Assembly (NCBI GenBank): GCA_023388335.1
Contig: JAEWGL010000079.1
Span: 16,912-80,911 of the forward strand
Direction of reading: 5' to 3'
Origin: Pseudomonadota bacterium
GTDB taxonomy: Bacteria; Pseudomonadota; Gammaproteobacteria; Pseudomonadales; Pseudomonadaceae
Length of the DNA: 64,000 nt
The notes under the pieces were generated by a model that was not told the origin of the DNA, made no database searches, and saw only the letters and a list, made by a program, of their open reading frames with translations. Position numbers and translations under genes: made by a program. This document shows positions 52,231-62,400 of this stretch, piece after piece; positions within the stretch are counted from its first letter, which is position 1; every line of letters starts with the position of its first letter.

Positions 52231-53963
52231 ACATTGCCATCATTACCGCCTGCCCCAACGGGCAGGTGTCCAGCGTGCTCAGTGCGCGCCTGCTGGCGGC
52301 CGCGGCGCAGCGCCATGGCTGGGGTACCTGTGTCGAAGTGCAGGATCGCGAGCACCCGGAACGGCGCCTGTCAGCCGCCGAGATCGCCGCCGCCGACTGG
52401 GTACTGGTCGTGGCCACCGGCCCGGTCGACCTGACCCGCTTCGTCGGCAAGCGCGTCTACCAGAGCACGCCGGCCCAGGCCCTAGCGGACCGCGAGGGGT
52501 TCCTTGAAGAGGCCGCCGACAAGGCTGAACTGCTCGAGAAGGTCACGAGCGCTGAGCCTGCCGCCGTCACGGCGGTGCGCAAGATCGTCGCGGTCACCGC
52601 CTGCCCGACGGGCGTTGCCCACACCTTCATGGCCGCCGAGGCCTTGCAGCAGGCAGCGCAGCAACTGGGCCACCAGCTGATCGTCGAGACCCAGGGCTCG
52701 GTGGGCGCGCGCAATCCGTTGTCCGCCGAGGCGATCGCCGAGGCTGACGTGGTACTGCTGGCCGCCGATATCGAGGTCCCCGCTGCACGCTTTGCCGGCA
52801 AACGCATCTACCGCTGCGGCACCGGCATCGCCCTCAAGCAGGCCCAGGCCACACTGACCAAGGCGCTGGCCGAAGGCAAGGTGGAAGGCGCCGGGACCGC
52901 CGCGGCAAGCGCCGCCCGCAGCGGCGAGAAGGCTGGGGTCTACAAGCACCTGTTGACCGGCGTCTCGTTCATGCTGCCGATGGTGGTCGCCGGTGGCTTG
53001 CTGATTGCCTTGTCTTATGTCTTTGGCATCGATGCCTACCAGGAAGCGGGCAGCTTGCCAGCGGCCCTGCGGCAGATCGGCGCGGAGGCGGCGTTCAAGC
53101 TGATGGTGCCGTTGCTGGCCGGCTACATTGCCTGGTCGATTGCCGACCGCCCGGGCCTGGCGCCGGGGATGATCGGCGGCATGCTCGCGACCCTGCTGGG
53201 CGCGGGCTTCATCGGCGGTATCGTGGCCGGTTTCCTGGCGGGCTACAGCGCCAAGGCCATCAGCCACTGGGTGCGCCTGCCGTCCAGCCTGGAAGCGCTC
53301 AAGCCGATCCTGATCATCCCGCTGCTGGGCAGTTTGTTCACCGGGCTGGTGATGATCTACGTGGTGGGGCAGCCGGTGGCGGCCATGCTCGACAGCCTGA
53401 CCCTGTTCCTCGACAGCATGGGCACCACCAACGCCATCCTGCTTGGCCTGTTGCTCGGTGGGATGATGTGCGTCGACCTCGGTGGCCCGATCAACAAGGC
53501 AGCCTATGCGTTTTCCGTCGGCCTGCTGTCGTCCTCCAGCTTCGCGCCGATGGCCGCGACCATGGCCGCTGGCATGGTGCCGCCGATCGGCCTGGGCATT
53601 GCCACCTTCATTGCCCGGCGCAAGTTCGCCCAGAGCGAGCGCGAGGCGGGCAAGGCGGCATTGGTGCTGGGGTTGTGCTTCATTTCCGAGGGCGCGATCC
53701 CGTTTGCCGCCAAGGACCCGCTGCGGGTGATCCCGGCCAGCATCGCCGGCGGCGCGCTCACTGGCGCGCTGTCGATGTACTTCGGCTGCAAGCTGGTGGC
53801 GCCGCATGGTGGGCTGTTCGTCCTGCTGGTGCCCAATGCGATCAACCATGCGCTGCTGTACCTGCTGGCGATCGTTGCAGGCAGCCTGGTGACCGCGGTG
53901 GTCTATGCGCTGCTCAAGCGCAGCGAGCAGGTGGAACTGGCGGTGGCGCCGGCGCAGGGATGA
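52227..53963 (+). CDS. fruA: Fructose PTS permease EIIBC
   Basis: 578-residue inner-membrane fructose transporter-kinase. It has a first EIIB-like domain (MNIAIITACPNGQVSSV, a degenerate copy), a second active EIIB with the phosphocysteine in VTACPTGVAHTFMAAEAL, and a membrane EIIC domain from about residue 250 (HLLTGVSFMLPMVVAGGLLI) with about nine helices. GAGG lies seven bases before the ATG; a TTG two codons earlier is not preferred. The last gene of the operon; repeats follow. Confidence 0.96.
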   Translation: MNIAIITACPNGQVSSVLSARLLAAAAQRHGWGTCVEVQDREHPERRLSAAEIAAADWVLVVATGPVDLTRFVGKRVYQSTPAQALADREGFLEEAADKAELLEKVTSAEPAAVTAVRKIVAVTACPTGVAHTFMAAEALQQAAQQLGHQLIVETQGSVGARNPLSAEAIAEADVVLLAADIEVPAARFAGKRIYRCGTGIALKQAQATLTKALAEGKVEGAGTAAASAARSGEKAGVYKHLLTGVSFMLPMVVAGGLLIALSYVFGIDAYQEAGSLPAALRQIGAEAAFKLMVPLLAGYIAWSIADRPGLAPGMIGGMLATLLGAGFIGGIVAGFLAGYSAKAISHWVRLPSSLEALKPILIIPLLGSLFTGLVMIYVVGQPVAAMLDSLTLFLDSMGTTNAILLGLLLGGMMCVDLGGPINKAAYAFSVGLLSSSSFAPMAATMAAGMVPPIGLGIATFIARRKFAQSEREAGKAALVLGLCFISEGAIPFAAKDPLRVIPASIAGGALTGALSMYFGCKLVAPHGGLFVLLVPNAINHALLYLLAIVAGSLVTAVVYALLKRSEQVELAVAPAQG

Positions 53964-54264
53964 GGGAAGGGCACGGTGCAGGGAAAAGGCGTCGCTTGGT
54001 CGTGCGCAGGGTACGGGCACAACCCGTGTCGAGGCCAACCCTCACTCTAGCCCTCTCTCCCAGGGGGAGAGGGGACCGATCGCGTAGTTTAGCGTGCGCA
54101 GGCAGTCTGACGATCCCGCTCAGCCCCCTCTCCGTCTGGGAGAGGTTGGGGGTGAGGGCCGCGGCCACAATCGGTGTCGAGCCACCCTCACTCTCGCTCT
54201 CTCCCAGAGGCAAGAGACTGTCATGCGTGGTGTGGGGCGCGCTCCGCTGTACCCACATTAGCGA
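53964..54264. repeat. Intergenic CCCTCTCCC-type repeats after fruA
   Basis: No gene. Three segments alternate: CCCTCACTCTAGCCCTCTCT followed by a CCCAGGGGGAGAGGGG palindrome (about 54040-54074), the reverse-type CCCCCTCTCCGTCTGGGAGA...GGGGGTGAGGG (about 54124-54158), and a third CCCTCACTCTCGCTCTCTCC (from about 54185). The first two can pair over their length as a large hairpin. A short version is at 16232-16262. Confidence 0.7.
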
Positions 54265-54489
54265 TTACGCCCGGCGGTGCTTGCGTCGCAACGGCACCAA
54301 CAGCTCGCCCAGGCCGTTGTGGTCGATCTCGTGCATCAGCGCCAGCAACCCGCCCAGCTCACCCTTGGGAAAGCCCTTGCGCGCGAACCAGCCCAGGTAG
54401 TCCCCAGGCAGGTCGGCGATCAGGCGGCCTTGGTATTTGCCATAGGGCATCTCACGGGTGACCAGCAGTTCGAGGGTTTGCGGGTTCAT
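54265..54489 (-). CDS. DUF3820 small protein
   Basis: 74-residue protein, starting MNPQTLELLVTREMPYGKYQ with the characteristic MPYGKYQGRLIADLPGDYLG, then GWFARKGFPKGELGGLLALM and a basic tail. The family includes a quorum-sensing-regulated protein in P. aeruginosa, but its function is unclear. The longer upstream reading of this frame is not conserved. It stands alone. Confidence 0.8.
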   Translation of the reverse strand: MNPQTLELLVTREMPYGKYQGRLIADLPGDYLGWFARKGFPKGELGGLLALMHEIDHNGLGELLVPLRRKHRRA

Positions 54490-54692
54490 CGCCAGCGCCT
54501 GTCTCGTTGAAAGCGCCGACCATACTGCAATCTGCACGAAGGCCAAAGGACAGTTCATGCAGAATGCGGCGAACGCCCTCGGGCCTTATTTTATAAGCGG
54601 CTGATATATATGGAATTTCTAAGGAGATCGAGACTGGCACGAAGGCTGCTCCAGCTATCAGGACTTCCACCTGTGCAACAAGGAGATTTGTC

Positions 54693-55166
54693 ATGAGCAA
54701 CCCGAACAAAGACGTGATCGATGTACTTAACGACCTGATCGAGTACAGCAAGGACGGCGAAATGGGCTTCCGCGAGTCGGCTGACGACGTCAAGAATCCC
54801 AAGCTCAAAACATTCTTTACACAACGTGCAGGGGAGTGCGCCAGCGCTGCCGCCGAGCTGCAGAGCGAAGTCCGTCGTCTGGGTGGGGATCCAGAAACCT
54901 CGACCAGTGTTACTGGCAATCTGCACCGTGGCTGGGTCAATTTAAAATCGATGGTGACCGGCAAGGATGATGAAGCGGTGCTCAATGAAGTCGAGCGCGG
55001 CGAAGACCATGCCCTCAAAGCGTACAAGGACGCCCGCGAAAAACTGGCCAAGCACCAGCTCACCGCTACCGATCCGGTCTACTCCCTGGTTGAACGCCAA
55101 CTGCAAGGCGTGCAGCTCAACCATGACAGGGTCAAGGCCCTGCGCGACGAGGCCCGCCGCTCCTAA
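54693..55166 (+). CDS. PA2169-like four-helix-bundle protein (DUF2383)
   Basis: 157-residue all-helical protein with a ferritin-like pattern: repeated acidic/hydrophobic helices (KDVIDVLNDLIEYSKDGEMG, VLNEVERGEDHALKAYKDAR, DPVYSLVERQLQGVQLNHDR). No signal peptide. It begins at MSNPNK with AAGGAG upstream. Family members are often induced in stationary phase or stress; the role is unknown. An AT-rich upstream segment (54590-54620) may hold the promoter. The end overlaps the stop of a decayed GGDEF gene on the other strand. Confidence 0.85.
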   Translation: MSNPNKDVIDVLNDLIEYSKDGEMGFRESADDVKNPKLKTFFTQRAGECASAAAELQSEVRRLGGDPETSTSVTGNLHRGWVNLKSMVTGKDDEAVLNEVERGEDHALKAYKDAREKLAKHQLTATDPVYSLVERQLQGVQLNHDRVKALRDEARRS

Positions 55167-55287
55167 GCGAGCGGCTGCTCCACCCGGTTGCGGCCATTGG
55201 CTTTGGCCCGGTAGAGCGCCTCATCCGCGGCACCCAGCACGTTCGCCCGATCTTGCTGGGTGCCAGGGATGCACACCCCGATACCGA
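55163..55287 (-). pseudogene. 3' remnant of a GGDEF diguanylate cyclase gene
   Basis: Read on the minus strand, the frame gives IGIGVCIPGTQQDRANVLGA then ADEALYRAKANGRNRVEQPL and a stop. ADEALYRAKANGRN is the diagnostic C-terminal helix of GGDEF domains. Homology ends abruptly at the left edge of modular repeat copy 3, where the SIG-type strand should continue. No start remains, so this is a truncated gene. As I recall, KT2440 has GGDEF genes at the matching position. Confidence 0.88.
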
Positions 55288-55430
55288 TCTCTCATAGAAC
55301 AAACGCTAACTCATTGATTAGCTGAACCCTGTGGGGGCGGCGAACCGTCGCCCCCACAGAGTATTGGGCCGCGCTTGCAGGTCTTGTTCTCTGCGCGACA
55401 GCGCAGCCCAGCGGGCTGGACGGGCTCTCT
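55286..55430 (+). repeat. Modular repeat copy 3
   Basis: The left flank (55291-55334) starts ATAGAACAAACGCTAACTCA and ends CCCTGTGGG, matching copy 1 with few changes. The core is a shorter palindrome, GTGGGGGCG/CGCCCCCAC. The right flank from ACAGAGTATTG to GGGCTCTC matches copies 1 and 2. The element joins a truncated GGDEF gene on the left to the end of a porin gene on the right. Confidence 0.75.
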
Positions 55431-55455
55431 CACCTGTCATCGTCCCGGCAGGCGA

Positions 55456-56787
55456 TCAGAATACGTCCCAGGGGTAGTCAACGATTATCCGGTACTCGTC
55501 GACGTTGTTGTCGACCTGCGAATAACCCTGGCCGACGCGATGACTGGCCCAGCGCAGCTGCAGCGACAGGTCCTTGAGATCGCCTTCCTGCACCACGTAC
55601 TGCACGTCCAGGTCGCGCTCCCAGTGCCGGGCATTCTTGCCCTGTGGGTTGTACCAGTTGCTGTAGCCGCTGCTGTTCTGATCGGCCTTGGTCATGTCCA
55701 TTTCGCCGCGCGAGTAGGACAGGCTGGTGCTCAGGCCAGGCATGCCGAGGCCGGCGAATCGATAGCCGTATTGCAGCTTCCAGGAGCGCTCGTTCGGGCC
55801 GTTGAAGTCCGAGTACATGCGCGAGTTGTCGAGGAATACGCTGTCACCCTGGTTGATGTAGTCGAACGGGGTATCGCCGTTGACCCGCTGGTAGGCGGCA
55901 GTGATGCTGTGGTAACCGGCGTCGACCGTGAACGAAAGGCTGTAGGTGGTGTTGTCGATAGCGCCAAGCAGGGCCTGGCCGGTGTCTTGGGTATGGTAGA
56001 CGTGCAGGCCCGGGGTCAGGCTCAGTTGGTCGTTCACCACGTGGGCGTAGCTGAAGTCGAAGTAATACTGATTCCAGACGTCTTCGAGTTCGGCGGCATA
56101 CAGGCTGCTGGAGATGTTCGGGTTGCCGTTCCAGACGCCTCCGGCCCAGTTCAGGTGGCGACTCTTGCGGCCTTCGGGCAGGCTGCCATAGAAGGTGTCG
56201 ATGCGCCGGTGGCCGCTCTGGTTGTAGGGTTTGGTGAAGCTGGCCTGGCCGGTCTCGAGCATCAGCCCGGCAATGCTGTGGTTGGTCAGGCTGACGCCGC
56301 GAAACGTCTGCGGCAGCATGCGCGTCTCGCCACCGGCGATCACCGGGTTGCTGAGGAACAGGTCGCCGGCCTTGAGCACGGTGTCGTACGCCTTGAGCTT
56401 GATCGCCGCGCCCGCGGTGGAGAAGGACCCCGGCGCGCTGTCCGGATCCCCGTTATCGTCCAGACGGGTGGGCAGGATGCTGCTACCCGCCGTGCCGCCG
56501 CCGCCATCGAGCTTCACGCCGAGCATGGCGTGGGCATCGAGGCCGAACCCGACCGTGCCTGGGGTGTAACCTGACTCGAATCTGCCAATCAAGCCCTGGC
56601 CCCACTCGCGACTGTCCCGGTTGTCGCGGTCGAGTTGGTTACGGTTGAGGTAGTAGTTACGTGCATGCAGGTTCAGGGAAGAACCTTCGAGGAAGCCTTC
56701 GGCCTGTTCATCGTCGGCGTGGGCGGCAAGGGGAATCGTTGCAGCCAGTGCAACGAACAACGGGGTGAATCGCAACGCGGAGGACAC
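55456..56787 (-). CDS. OprD-family outer-membrane porin
   Basis: 443-residue channel for small substrates. Signal peptide MSSALRFTPLFVALAATIPL, cleaved near AHA/DDE; then the OprD-type start FLEGSSLNLHARNYYLNRNQ and many beta strands, ending in a C-terminal aromatic strand (IIVDYPWDVF). Length fits the OprD/OpdC family of about 420-450. The substrate, often an amino acid or organic acid, is not evident. Likely monocistronic; its terminator region overlaps repeat copy 3. Confidence 0.93.
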   Translation of the reverse strand: MSSALRFTPLFVALAATIPLAAHADDEQAEGFLEGSSLNLHARNYYLNRNQLDRDNRDSREWGQGLIGRFESGYTPGTVGFGLDAHAMLGVKLDGGGGTAGSSILPTRLDDNGDPDSAPGSFSTAGAAIKLKAYDTVLKAGDLFLSNPVIAGGETRMLPQTFRGVSLTNHSIAGLMLETGQASFTKPYNQSGHRRIDTFYGSLPEGRKSRHLNWAGGVWNGNPNISSSLYAAELEDVWNQYYFDFSYAHVVNDQLSLTPGLHVYHTQDTGQALLGAIDNTTYSLSFTVDAGYHSITAAYQRVNGDTPFDYINQGDSVFLDNSRMYSDFNGPNERSWKLQYGYRFAGLGMPGLSTSLSYSRGEMDMTKADQNSSGYSNWYNPQGKNARHWERDLDVQYVVQEGDLKDLSLQLRWASHRVGQGYSQVDNNVDEYRIIVDYPWDVF

Positions 56788-56893
56788 CGGTAGAAGCTCC
56801 TTTTATCTGACGGTGAGGTATTTCTTGTTGTCTGAAACGCAGGTCTTCGAGGATGAACCTATTCGCCTGGTCGGTATTTTCAGCGCATAAAAA

Positions 56894-56918
56894 AAAGCCG
56901 CTGATCGGCAGCGGCTTT
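56894..56918 (-). terminator. Terminator of the small exported-protein gene
   Basis: Stem AAAGCCGCTG/CAGCGGCTTT with a 5-base loop; on the minus strand it is followed by a T run, so it ends the transcript of the gene at 56993-57217. Confidence 0.85.
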
Positions 56919-56992
56919 GAAAGACTAACACATCGTCGCACGCAGCGGCCATGTGCCAGTCGAGGGAGTCGGGGGCTCTTGAGCACAGCGGA

Positions 56993-57217
56993 TCAGCTGT
57001 CGACGGCCTCATCGGAAGCGGCCTTGGAGGCGGTCTGCTGTGCGTCTTTCGCGGCGGCTGACTGCTGCGCGGCGTAGGCATCGCGGGCTTCTTGGTGGAG
57101 CGCGGCGAGCTCGGCGTTACGGGCGACGAAGGCCGGCGATTCTTCCGCCATGGCCAGGGGCGACAACAACAGGGAAGACAGGACGAATACGCTGGCAACA
57201 CCCATACTGTTGGACAT
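56993..57217 (-). CDS. Small alanine-rich exported protein
   Basis: 74-residue protein, starting MSNSMGVASVFVLSSLLLSP with a signal peptide cleaved at AMA/EES. The mature 49 residues are Ala/Gln/Asp-rich and should form one helix (RNAELAALHQEARDAYAAQQ). No domain is recognised. It has a start with AAGG and its own terminator, so it is a real, independently expressed gene. A role in the envelope stress response is possible but not shown. Confidence 0.72.
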   Translation of the reverse strand: MSNSMGVASVFVLSSLLLSPLAMAEESPAFVARNAELAALHQEARDAYAAQQSAAAKDAQQTASKAASDEAVDS

Positions 57218-57347
57218 TTTGAAACTACCTTCTTGCGGGGCAAGTGCTAATGGAGACAGGGCTAAATTAGTCCTGATTCGCCCCTTGAAACAGCGTCAAG
57301 CCAGAGAAGCACTGTTGCGTAAAAAGTAACAATGATGGCCAGAATGC

Positions 57348-58757
57348 TCAGGCTTTTGTCGCAAACCCGCGTAATTGACAGCTCGGCAGCCGAATGCCGA
57401 AGGTATTGGCACCGTCCTCGCTGCGTACAAAAACACTGCCACCGTGCATCAGCGCGATGGCCTTGACGATGGCTAGGCCCAGCCCATGGTTGCCGCCGCT
57501 GTTACTGCGTGCGGCGTCGACCCGGTAGAAGCGCTCGAACAACAGGGCCAGGTGCTCCTCGCCGATAGGCCTGCCGGGATTGCTCACGGCGATGCTGACC
57601 TGCTCGCCCTCGGCGTCGATGCGCACATGGATGACCTGGTGCGCGGCGGTATGCTGCACGGCGTTGTTGATCAGGTTGATCAGCGCGCGGCGCAGCTGGG
57701 CTTTCTCGATGCGTGCCAAGGCGTCGCCGCTGACCTGCACGCTGACCTGCGCGTCTTCGAGGATGAAGTCCAGATAGTCGAGGGTGGTGGCCACTTCCTC
57801 GGCCAGCGAGGCACTGGTCAGGGCCGTGGCCTTGCTGCCTTGGTCGGCGCTGGCCAGGAACAGCATGTCGTTGATGATGCTGCGCAGGCGTTCGAGCTCC
57901 TCGAGGTTCGATTGCAGCACCTCGAAATAGTGTTCGGCACTGCGTCCGCGGGTCAGCGCCACCTGGGTCTGGCCGATCAGGTTGGTCAGCGGCGAGCGCA
58001 GCTCATGAGCAACGTCGGCGTTGAACGCTTCCAGCTGCGAGTAGGCCTGGCTGACCCGGTCGAGGGCGGCATTGAAGGCACCGGCGAACTGCGCCAGCTC
58101 CGGCGCCAGGTCGTGGGTCTGCAGGCGCCCGTCCAGGCGCGGCGGGGCCAGCGCCTGGGCATCGGCCGAGAGTGCCAGCAAGGGCCGCAGGCCGATGCGC
58201 GCGACCCAGTAGCTGAGGATCGAGGCCAGCAGCACGCCGAGCACGGCCAGGCCGACGATGGCCACCAGCAGGCTGTGCTGGGCCTGCCAGAAGGTCTCGG
58301 TGTCGATGCCGATCAGAAAGCGCAGGGCCGGTCGCGACTCCAGCGGCGGCAGTTCGCTGACCAGGACCTTGTAGGGGTAGGGGCGCTCGGCCAGGCGCAG
58401 GTCACGCATGCCTTGCGCGCCGCCCGCGAAGCGCCGGACCTCGGCGTCCGGGTTGCCGTACTCGTAGGCCGGGTCGCTGCTGACGACCCAGAAGCGGATG
58501 CGCCGGTCTTCCTCGCTGAGCAGGTTGAGCTTGTTGTGGATCTTGGCCCAGTGTTCCAGGTTGCCAAAGCGGTTGAGGGTCGACTCGAGCACGCTGAAGC
58601 GCGCGTCCAGCTCCGCCGCCGGCAGCAGGTCGAGGCTTCGGTCGACCTGGCGGTACAGCGCTGTACCGATCAGCAGGAACACGCCCAGCGCGACCAGGAT
58701 GAACAAGCCGCTCAGGCGCAGGGCGATGGAGTTAGTCGGCACGGTTTTCCAGGACAT
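57348..58757 (-). CDS. Sensor histidine kinase (CopS/CusS-like)
   Basis: 469-residue inner-membrane kinase. N-terminal membrane helix (IALRLSGLFILVALGVFLLI), periplasmic domain, second membrane helix (LLVAIVGLAVLGVLLASILS), HAMP-like segment, H box with phospho-His in VAHELRSPLTNL, N box LINNAVQHT and G box HGLGLAIVKAIALMHGG. It is close in pattern to heavy-metal sensor kinases. Its start overlaps the response regulator end by 26 bases. It probably senses a substrate of the RND pump or a metal. Confidence 0.92.
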   Translation of the reverse strand: MSWKTVPTNSIALRLSGLFILVALGVFLLIGTALYRQVDRSLDLLPAAELDARFSVLESTLNRFGNLEHWAKIHNKLNLLSEEDRRIRFWVVSSDPAYEYGNPDAEVRRFAGGAQGMRDLRLAERPYPYKVLVSELPPLESRPALRFLIGIDTETFWQAQHSLLVAIVGLAVLGVLLASILSYWVARIGLRPLLALSADAQALAPPRLDGRLQTHDLAPELAQFAGAFNAALDRVSQAYSQLEAFNADVAHELRSPLTNLIGQTQVALTRGRSAEHYFEVLQSNLEELERLRSIINDMLFLASADQGSKATALTSASLAEEVATTLDYLDFILEDAQVSVQVSGDALARIEKAQLRRALINLINNAVQHTAAHQVIHVRIDAEGEQVSIAVSNPGRPIGEEHLALLFERFYRVDAARSNSGGNHGLGLAIVKAIALMHGGSVFVRSEDGANTFGIRLPSCQLRGFATKA

Positions 58758-59406
58758 AGCCCATGCCTCGGATGGTGTGCAGCAGCTTGTTCTCGAACGG
58801 GCCGTCGAGCTTGGCGCGCAGGCGCTTGATCGCCACCTCGACGACGTTGGCGTCGCTGTCGAAATTGATGTCCCACACCAGCTCCGCGATCGCGGTCTTG
58901 GACAGGATCTCGCCCTGGCGCCGCGCCAGCACGCTGAGCAGGGAAAACTCCTTGGCGGTCAGCTCCAGGCGCTGGCCGGCGCGGCCGGCCTTGCGGCTGA
59001 TCAGGTCGACCCAGAGGTCGGCGACCTGGATCTGCAACGGTTCGTGGCTGGCGCTGCGGCGGGTCAGGGCCTGCAGGCGAGCGACCAGTTCTAGGAAGGA
59101 GAACGGCTTGCCCAGGTAGTCATCGGCGCCCTCGCGCAGGCCATGGATGCGGTCCTCGACCCGCTCGCGGGCGGTGAGCATGATCACCGGCGTCTGCTTG
59201 CGCGCGCGCAGGGCGCGCAGCACGCCGTAACCATCCAGGCCAGGCAGCATGACATCGAGGACGATCACCGCGTAGTCCCCTTCCAGTGCCATGTGCAGGC
59301 CGTCCACGCCGTCGCGCGCCAGGTCGACGGTGAAACCCTGCTCGCTGAGCCCGCGGCGCAGGTAGTCAGCGGTTTTTTCTTCGTCTTCGATGATCAACAC
59401 GCGCAT
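58732..59406 (-). CDS. OmpR/CusR-family response regulator
   Basis: 224-residue regulator. Receiver domain with Asp51 in VIVLDVMLPGLDGYG, acidic pocket MRVLIIEDEEKTADY and Lys in DDYLGKPFSFLELVARL; C-terminal winged-helix DNA-binding domain ending in VVEVAIKRLRAKL and IRGMGYVLE. It resembles CopR/CusR. Follows the RND pump gene by 9 bases, and overlaps the kinase. Confidence 0.95.
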   Translation of the reverse strand: MRVLIIEDEEKTADYLRRGLSEQGFTVDLARDGVDGLHMALEGDYAVIVLDVMLPGLDGYGVLRALRARKQTPVIMLTARERVEDRIHGLREGADDYLGKPFSFLELVARLQALTRRSASHEPLQIQVADLWVDLISRKAGRAGQRLELTAKEFSLLSVLARRQGEILSKTAIAELVWDINFDSDANVVEVAIKRLRAKLDGPFENKLLHTIRGMGYVLENRAD

Positions 59407-59415
59407 GGTCGGGCC

Positions 59416-62400
59416 TCAGCTGGCGGTCGGCGCGGCCGCGTGGGCGGCCTGGCGGCGGTGGAACAGGCGCTCCAGGGCCAAGTATATGACCGGGGTGGTG
59501 AACAGCGTCAGGGCCTGGCTGACCAGCAACCCACCAACCACGGCGATGCCCAGCGGCTGGCGCAGTTCGGCGCCGGGGCCGAAGCCGAACATCAGCGGCA
59601 CCGCGCCCAGCAGGGCGGCGAGGGTGGTCATGATGATCGGCCGGAAGCGTGCCAGGCAGGCCTGGTGGATCGCCTGCTCCGGTGCCAGTCCCAGGCGTCG
59701 CTGGGCATCCAGGGCAAAGTCGATGAGCAGGATGCCGTTCTTCTTGACGATGCCGATCAGCAACACCACGCCGATCAGGCCCATGATGCTGAAGTCCTGG
59801 CCCATCAGCCAGAGCAGCACCAGGGCGCCGAGGCCGGCGGAGGGCAGGGTGGAGATGATGGTCAGTGGGTGGACGAAACTCTCGTAGAGCACACCGAGGA
59901 TGATGTACACCGCGACCAGCGCGGCAAGGATCAGCCACGGCTGGCTCGACAGCGAGCTTTGGAAGGCTTGGGCCGCGCCCTGGAAGCTGCCGACGATGGC
60001 GTCCGGCATGCCCAGTTCACGCTGGGTGCGGTCGAGGATCTTCACCGCATCGCCCAGGGCCACCCCAGGCGCCAGGTTGAACGACAGGTTGGCCGCCGGG
60101 AACAAACCGTCATGGCTGATCGACAAGGGGCCGGTGCTGGGCGCGGCGACCTTGGCCAGTGCCGACAACGGTACCATCTCACCGCTCAGCGGCGAGCGCA
60201 GGTAGAAGAAGTTCAGGCTCTCGGCCTTGCCGCGCTGGCGTGTGTCCAGTTCGAGGATCACCTTGTACTGGTTGGTCTCGGTCTGGAACTCGCTGATCTG
60301 GCGCTGGCCGAAGGCGTCGTACAGGGCCTGGTCGACATCGGTGGTGGTCAGGCCGAAGCGCGCCGCGGCCTGGCGGTCGATGTCGATGTGGGTGACGCTG
60401 GCACCCAGCTGCAAGTCGTTGGACAGGTCACGCAAGGCCGGGTTTTCCCGCAGGCGCTCGGTCAGGCGCTGGGTCCACAGGTTCAGGGCCATGCCATCGT
60501 TGCTCTTGAGCACATATTGGTATTGGGTGCGGCTGGGACCGGAGCTGAGGTTGATGTCCTGACCGGCTCGCAGGTAGAGCACCACCCCAGGGATTTCGGC
60601 CAGCTTGGGTCGCAGCCGGTCGATCAGTTCGGTGGCCGACACGTCGCGCTCGCCCCGCGGCTTGAGCGCGATCCAGAAGCGGCCGTTGGCGATGGTCTGG
60701 TTGCTGCCGGTCACGCCCACGGCGTGGGAGAAGGCGCGTACCGCCGGGTCCGCTTCGATGACCTTGGCCAGGGCCTTGTGCTTCTCGATCATCGCGGGAT
60801 ACGAGATATCGGCCGCCGCCTCGCTGGTGCCAAGGATGAAACCGGTGTCCTGCAAAGGGAAGAACCCCTTGGGGATGGCCACGTAGCCGGCCACGGCCAG
60901 GGCCAGCGTCACGCCAAACACGCCGAGGGTCACGCGCTGGTGGGCGAGGGCGCGGTCGAGGATTTTCTCGTAGCCGCGCAGCAAGCGTTGGCCGAAGCCG
61001 CCGTGCTGTTCCTTCGGTGCCTTGCGCATGAACAGGGCGCAGAGGGTCGGCGCCAGGGTCAGGGATACCACCACCGAGATGAGGATGGTAAAGGTGGCGG
61101 TGAGGGCAAATTCCTTGAACAGGCGACCCACCACCCCGCCCATGAACAGCAACGGAATGAACGCGGCGATCAGCGAGAAGCTGATCGACACCACGGTGAA
61201 GCCGATCTCGCCGGCGCCCTTGATCGCCGCGGTGCGGCTGTCTTCGCCGGCCTCCAGGTGGCGGTGGATATTTTCCACCACGACGATGGCATCATCGACC
61301 ACGAAGCCCACGGAAATGACGATGGCCACCAGGGTCAGGTTGTTCAGGCTGAAACCGAAGATGTACATGAAGGCGCAGCTGGCAATCAGCGAGACCCCCA
61401 GCACGCTGGACACCACCAGGGTCGCCGACCACTGGCGCAGGAACAGCGCCATCACGCCGATCACCAGCGCCACGGCGATCATCAGGGTCAGCTCGACCTC
61501 ATGCAGCGAGGCACGAATGGTCTGGGTACGATCGTTGAGCACCGACACCTCGACCGAGGCCGGCAGCATCTCCTGAAGTCTGGGCAGGGCATCGAGCACA
61601 CGATCGACCGTGTCGACGATGTTCGCCCCGGGTTGGCGAAAGACCGCCAGGTTCAGGCCCGGCTGCTCGCCGGACCAGGCCTTGACGTAGGCGTTCTCGG
61701 CGCCGTTGACCACCGTGGCGACATCCTGCAGGTGCACTGGCGCACCGTCGCGGTAGGAGACGATCAGCCGGGCATAGTCCTGGGGGTGGAACAATTGGTC
61801 GTTGGCGGCAATGGTCGAGACGCTGTGTTCGCCATACAACGCGCCCTTGGCCAGGTTCAGGCTGGTCTGCTGGATGGCCTGGCGCACGTCGGCCAGGGTC
61901 AGGCCAATGGCCGCGAGCTTCTCGGGCTGGGCCTGGACGCGAATGGCCGGGCGCAGCTGGCCGGTGATGTTGATCAAGCCGACCCCGTCGATCTGGCTGA
62001 GTTGGCGTGCCAGCAGGGTTTCGGCGTAGTCGCTCAATTCGGAGCCAGGCATTTGTGCAGAGCTCACGGTCAGCACCAGCACGGGACTGTCCGCCGGGTT
62101 GACCTTGCGCCAGGTCGGCGGGTTGGGCAGGTCCTGCGGCAGGCGGGAGGCGGCGGTGTTGATCGCCGCCTGGACCTCCTGGGCGGCGGTGTCGATGCTC
62201 TTGTCGAGGGTGAACTGCAAGATCAGGTTGGTCGAGCCCAAGGCGCTGGTGCTGGTCATTTGAGTCATGCCGGGGATGGCACTGAACTGCACCTCAAGCG
62301 GCGTTGCCACCGAGGAAGCCATGGTTTCCGGGCTGGCGCCGGGCAACTGCGCGGTGACCTGGATGGTCGGGAAATCGGCCTCGGGCAGCGGCGCCACCGG

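Noticed and set aside
54590..54692. Stationary-phase (RpoS) promoter for the PA2169-like gene
   Set aside because: The segment is AT-rich, but no convincing extended -10 (CTATACT type) could be placed by eye.
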